DNA of 64,000 nt from CAZVNZ01 sp964628515. GTDB lineage: Bacteria; Bacillota; Clostridia; Christensenellales; Christensenellaceae. The stretch is taken from contig CAZVNZ010000003.1 in NCBI GenBank assembly GCA_964628515.1, forward strand, positions 1-64,000, in the 5' to 3' direction. Positions 61,992 to 64,000 of this stretch are shown one piece after another (position 1 is the first letter of the stretch; the number at the start of each line of letters is the position of its first letter). The notes under the pieces were generated by a model. That model saw only the letters and a program-made list of their open reading frames with translations, had not been told where the DNA came from and ran no database searches. The translations under genes and the position numbers were made by a program.

Positions 61992-62103
61992 TTTTATTTT
62001 ATCCTTATTAGTTTTTAGACTAATTGTGCATAAGTTTATTGTAAATTTTTACGGATTGTTACTATAATAACATAAAACACCTAAATTTAAAACACAAAAT
62101 ATT

Positions 62104-62141
62104 AAAAAATGAAAGGGCAACACAAATAATGTGCTGCCTTT
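62104..62141 (-). terminator. Terminator downstream of the CofE-like gene
   Basis: AAAGGGCAACAC and GTGCTGCCTTT form an imperfect stem followed on the minus strand by CATTTTTT. It lies ~270 nt after the gene, beyond the inverted-repeat block. Confidence 0.5.
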
Positions 62142-62240
62142 TCCCCACTCTTTTTTTAACAATGTTTAGAAGTAAACTTCAATGTATATTATAACATTGC
62201 CTTCTTGGTATAACAATAGCCTTTTTGTAAAATTCCAGAC

Positions 62241-62397
62241 AGTTGCAAGCAATTTGTATCGTAAATAGCAACTTTTTTTTGGTATTCCCTTTTTCTTGTT
62301 CTTTTATTTTAGAAAAAAGAAAAGAACCAAAAGAAAACCAACTATATCACAAAAAAAGGGGCATTGCCAAAGCAAAACCCCAAAGGAATACCCAAAA
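62241..62397. repeat. Inverted-repeat block, possibly a small palindromic mobile repeat
   Basis: AGTTGC/GCAACT (62241-62246 with 62268-62273) is followed by eight T. Directly after, TTTTGGTATTCCCTTT (62277-62292) and AAAGGAATACCCAAAA (62382-62397) are near-perfect inverted ends. They enclose a GTTCTTTT/AAAAGAAC hairpin and a GGGG...CCCC hairpin. The ~120-bp unit with terminal inverted repeats and no gene resembles a MITE or a repeated palindrome. The remaining DNA of 61992-62413 has no gene. Confidence 0.5.
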
Positions 62398-62413
62398 TAC
62401 TAACCACTAACAA

Positions 62414-63604
62414 TCAATCGGAATAATTATCAAAATACCCCTGAATTAAAATAACAGGCGTACCTTTATCCCCGCTGCCCGAAGTTAAATCGCATAAAGA
62501 GCCGATTAAATCCGTAAGCCGTCTGGGAGTAGTGCCTTGAGACTCCATAGACCCAACAAGATTATCCCCCTTAGACTTAATATGGTTAGTTATAGCGGTT
62601 TTTAGCTCATCACCGCTTAAATTTGCAAATTTATTGTCCGCAAGATATTTTAGCTTAATTTCGTTTGGCTGCCCAATAAGCCCCCTCGTATGTCCGGGAG
62701 AAACCACAGGGTCTGCAAGCTCCCAAATTTTACCGATAGGGTCTTTAAAAGCACCGTCGCCGTATACAAGCACCTCTATATTTTTGCCGGTGGCTTTCTT
62801 AAACTTGTCTTGCACATTTTGCGCAAATTCGTCGCAATCTCTGGGGAATAGCTTTACACTCTCCTCAGTTGCTTTGTTAGAGCCTAAAAGCCCGTATTTT
62901 TCGTTGTATCCGCTACCGTTTATAGATGCGGACATTATGTTTTCCATTGTATAAACCGCCTGCGCACCGTTTGCTTGCAGTTTTCTTTGAGTGCGTTGTC
63001 TTGTGTGAATATCGCAACATAGTACGTGTTTTGTATAATTAAGAATAGTTTTTGCGTGATTGGCAAATATTATTTCTATCTCGCAATTTTCTTCCGCCGC
63101 TAAATTTTGATAATATGCAACGTAATCAATACCAGTAAATTCGTGAATATTATCTCCGAAAAGCGCTCTGTACTTTTTAATATCAAGTACATCGCTGTAT
63201 GGGTTTACGCCCTTCTCCTCAATTAAATCTTCACTAACAAGTTGATTGCCCACTTCGTCCGAAGGATAGCTAAGCATAAGCACAATTTTTTTTGCGCCTC
63301 TTGCAATTCCTCTTAAACAAATACCAAATCTGTTACGGCTTGTAATGGGAAAGATGACGCCTATTGTATTATCGCCGAATTTAGCTTTAATATCTTGTGC
63401 AATATCGTCTACCGAAGCATAATTGTTTTGCGCACGTGCAACTACAGATTCTGTAATACCAACAACGTCCTTGTCGTTTAGGGAAAAGGAATCGCACTTA
63501 GATGCTTCCACTACGGAGTCTACAACTATTTGAGCTAAATCCTCTCCCGGTCTGATAATAGGCGTTCTGATACCTCTTGAAACCGTTCCTACCATTCTTG
63601 ACAT
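62414..63604 (-). CDS. Coenzyme F420-0:L-glutamate ligase-like protein (CofE fold)
   Basis: This 396-residue protein matches the F420 ligase family over its length: IRTPIIRPGEDLAQIVVDSV, DVVGITESVVARAQ, VIFPITSRNRFGICLRGIARGA, and the acidic VYGDGAFKDPIGKIWELADP. True CofE adds glutamate to F420-0 and is shorter. Homologues occur in Firmicutes not known to make F420 (from memory), so the substrate here is uncertain. GAGG precedes the ATG. No other F420 gene is in the window. Confidence 0.82.
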   Translation of the reverse strand: MSRMVGTVSRGIRTPIIRPGEDLAQIVVDSVVEASKCDSFSLNDKDVVGITESVVARAQNNYASVDDIAQDIKAKFGDNTIGVIFPITSRNRFGICLRGIARGAKKIVLMLSYPSDEVGNQLVSEDLIEEKGVNPYSDVLDIKKYRALFGDNIHEFTGIDYVAYYQNLAAEENCEIEIIFANHAKTILNYTKHVLCCDIHTRQRTQRKLQANGAQAVYTMENIMSASINGSGYNEKYGLLGSNKATEESVKLFPRDCDEFAQNVQDKFKKATGKNIEVLVYGDGAFKDPIGKIWELADPVVSPGHTRGLIGQPNEIKLKYLADNKFANLSGDELKTAITNHIKSKGDNLVGSMESQGTTPRRLTDLIGSLCDLTSGSGDKGTPVILIQGYFDNYSD

Positions 63605-63749
63605 TTTATATACCTCAAAAATTTATTTGGTTGCTTTAGCATTTTATCATACTAAAGAAAAACCACGCTATATATTATATATAAATTTTCTACATATAAC
63701 AAGTAAATTTTTCATAAATACACTACTTTTTTGTAGTGATTTTGAGCTT

Positions 63750-64000
63750 TTACTTAATTTTTGGGGTAATAAATGTAGTATTGTGGCTAATACAAGCCAT
63801 TTGTACTGCATTTCTGCCGGATATTAAGGCTGCCGGCAAACCGCCGGGGGGTAGTGTGCGTTGCCCTGCAAAAAATACCCCCTTAGCATTGGCTAATTTG
63901 CATAAATAGCTTGCCGGCGGAGATTGATTGGGCAAAGTTATTTGCATCCACGAGCCTTTGTTGGCGCCTGTGTATCTTTCGTAAGTTAGAGGAGTTGCAA
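63750..64000 (-). CDS. CrtI/phytoene-desaturase-like FAD oxidoreductase, C-terminal part
   Basis: The last 83 codons are visible and the gene continues past the right edge. TPLTYERYTGANKGSWM, FFAGQRTLPPGGLPAALISG and a final RNAVQMAC are typical of the C-terminal FAD-binding end of the CrtI/retinol-saturase-like family. The substrate cannot be told from this part. The stop is at 63750-63752. Confidence 0.78.
   Translation of the reverse strand, partial: ATPLTYERYTGANKGSWMQITLPNQSPPASYLCKLANAKGVFFAGQRTLPPGGLPAALISGRNAVQMACISHNTTFITPKIK

Noticed and set aside
1..64000. CRISPR array or tRNA genes
   Set aside because: I saw no regularly spaced identical repeats and no cloverleaf-like segments with a CCA-type end. 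A dedicated scan could still find a tRNA I missed.

Overview
The window is AT-rich DNA from an anaerobic, Gram-positive-type (Clostridia-like) Firmicute. The evidence is strong AGGAGG-type ribosome sites, TTGACA/TATAAT promoters, and a strict-anaerobe gene set: pyruvate:ferredoxin oxidoreductase, hybrid cluster protein, rubrerythrin, bacteriohemerythrin and a corrinoid adenosyltransferase. I saw no rRNA, tRNA or CRISPR array. I cannot name a genus from the sequence alone.

Region 1 (1-13.1 kb) is accessory DNA that looks like part of a mobile element or defence island. It holds a decayed DUF1016/YhcG nuclease fragment, a giant DUF4011-helicase-endonuclease-DUF3320 protein of the anti-phage type, an IS4-like transposase stump, and an ImmR/ImmA repressor-protease pair facing a phage-type regulator across a compact divergent promoter switch. 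These are followed by a sigma-like regulator, a ~450-bp unusually structured non-coding stretch, a DinG/XPD-type iron-sulfur helicase, a 41-codon overlapping ORF, and a large serine recombinase preceded by what looks like the broken start of a second recombinase. No relaxase or replication initiator is visible, so the element is incomplete in this window or moves in another way.

Region 2 (13.2-33.4 kb) is chromosomal-type metabolism and surface functions. It has a 23S rRNA uridine methyltransferase, divergent from a 2-oxoacid (probably pyruvate) dehydrogenase operon in the unusual order E2-E3-E1, with E1 alpha and beta fused. Then come acetyltransferases, an acetate-type transporter, a nitroreductase, a membrane EAL phosphodiesterase, a secreted subtilisin with DUF4214 repeats, a NeuB-type sialic acid synthase, and hybrid cluster protein divergent from a Crp/Fnr regulator.

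Region 3 (33.4-58.5 kb) is rich in signal transduction. Two modules each pair a large hybrid histidine kinase with a REC-HD-GYP response regulator, and one of these begins with a solute-binding lipoprotein. There are also two OmpR-type kinase/regulator pairs. Among them lie rubrerythrin, corrinoid adenosyltransferase, a MATE pump with a riboswitch-like leader, a cytidylate-kinase-like protein, bacteriohemerythrin, a second secreted DUF4214 protein and pyruvate:ferredoxin oxidoreductase.

Region 4 (58.6-64 kb) has an MFS transporter, an M15 peptidase lipoprotein, a second MATE pump, an intergenic block rich in inverted repeats, a CofE-like ligase and the end of a CrtI-like oxidoreductase.

The three c-di-GMP enzymes seen (one EAL, two HD-GYP) all look degradative, and the only GGDEF domain is degenerate. 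The most interesting unexplained parts are the structured non-coding block at 8.62-9.08 kb, the leader of the MATE gene at 42.5 kb, and the SBP-hybrid kinase-HD-GYP operon.
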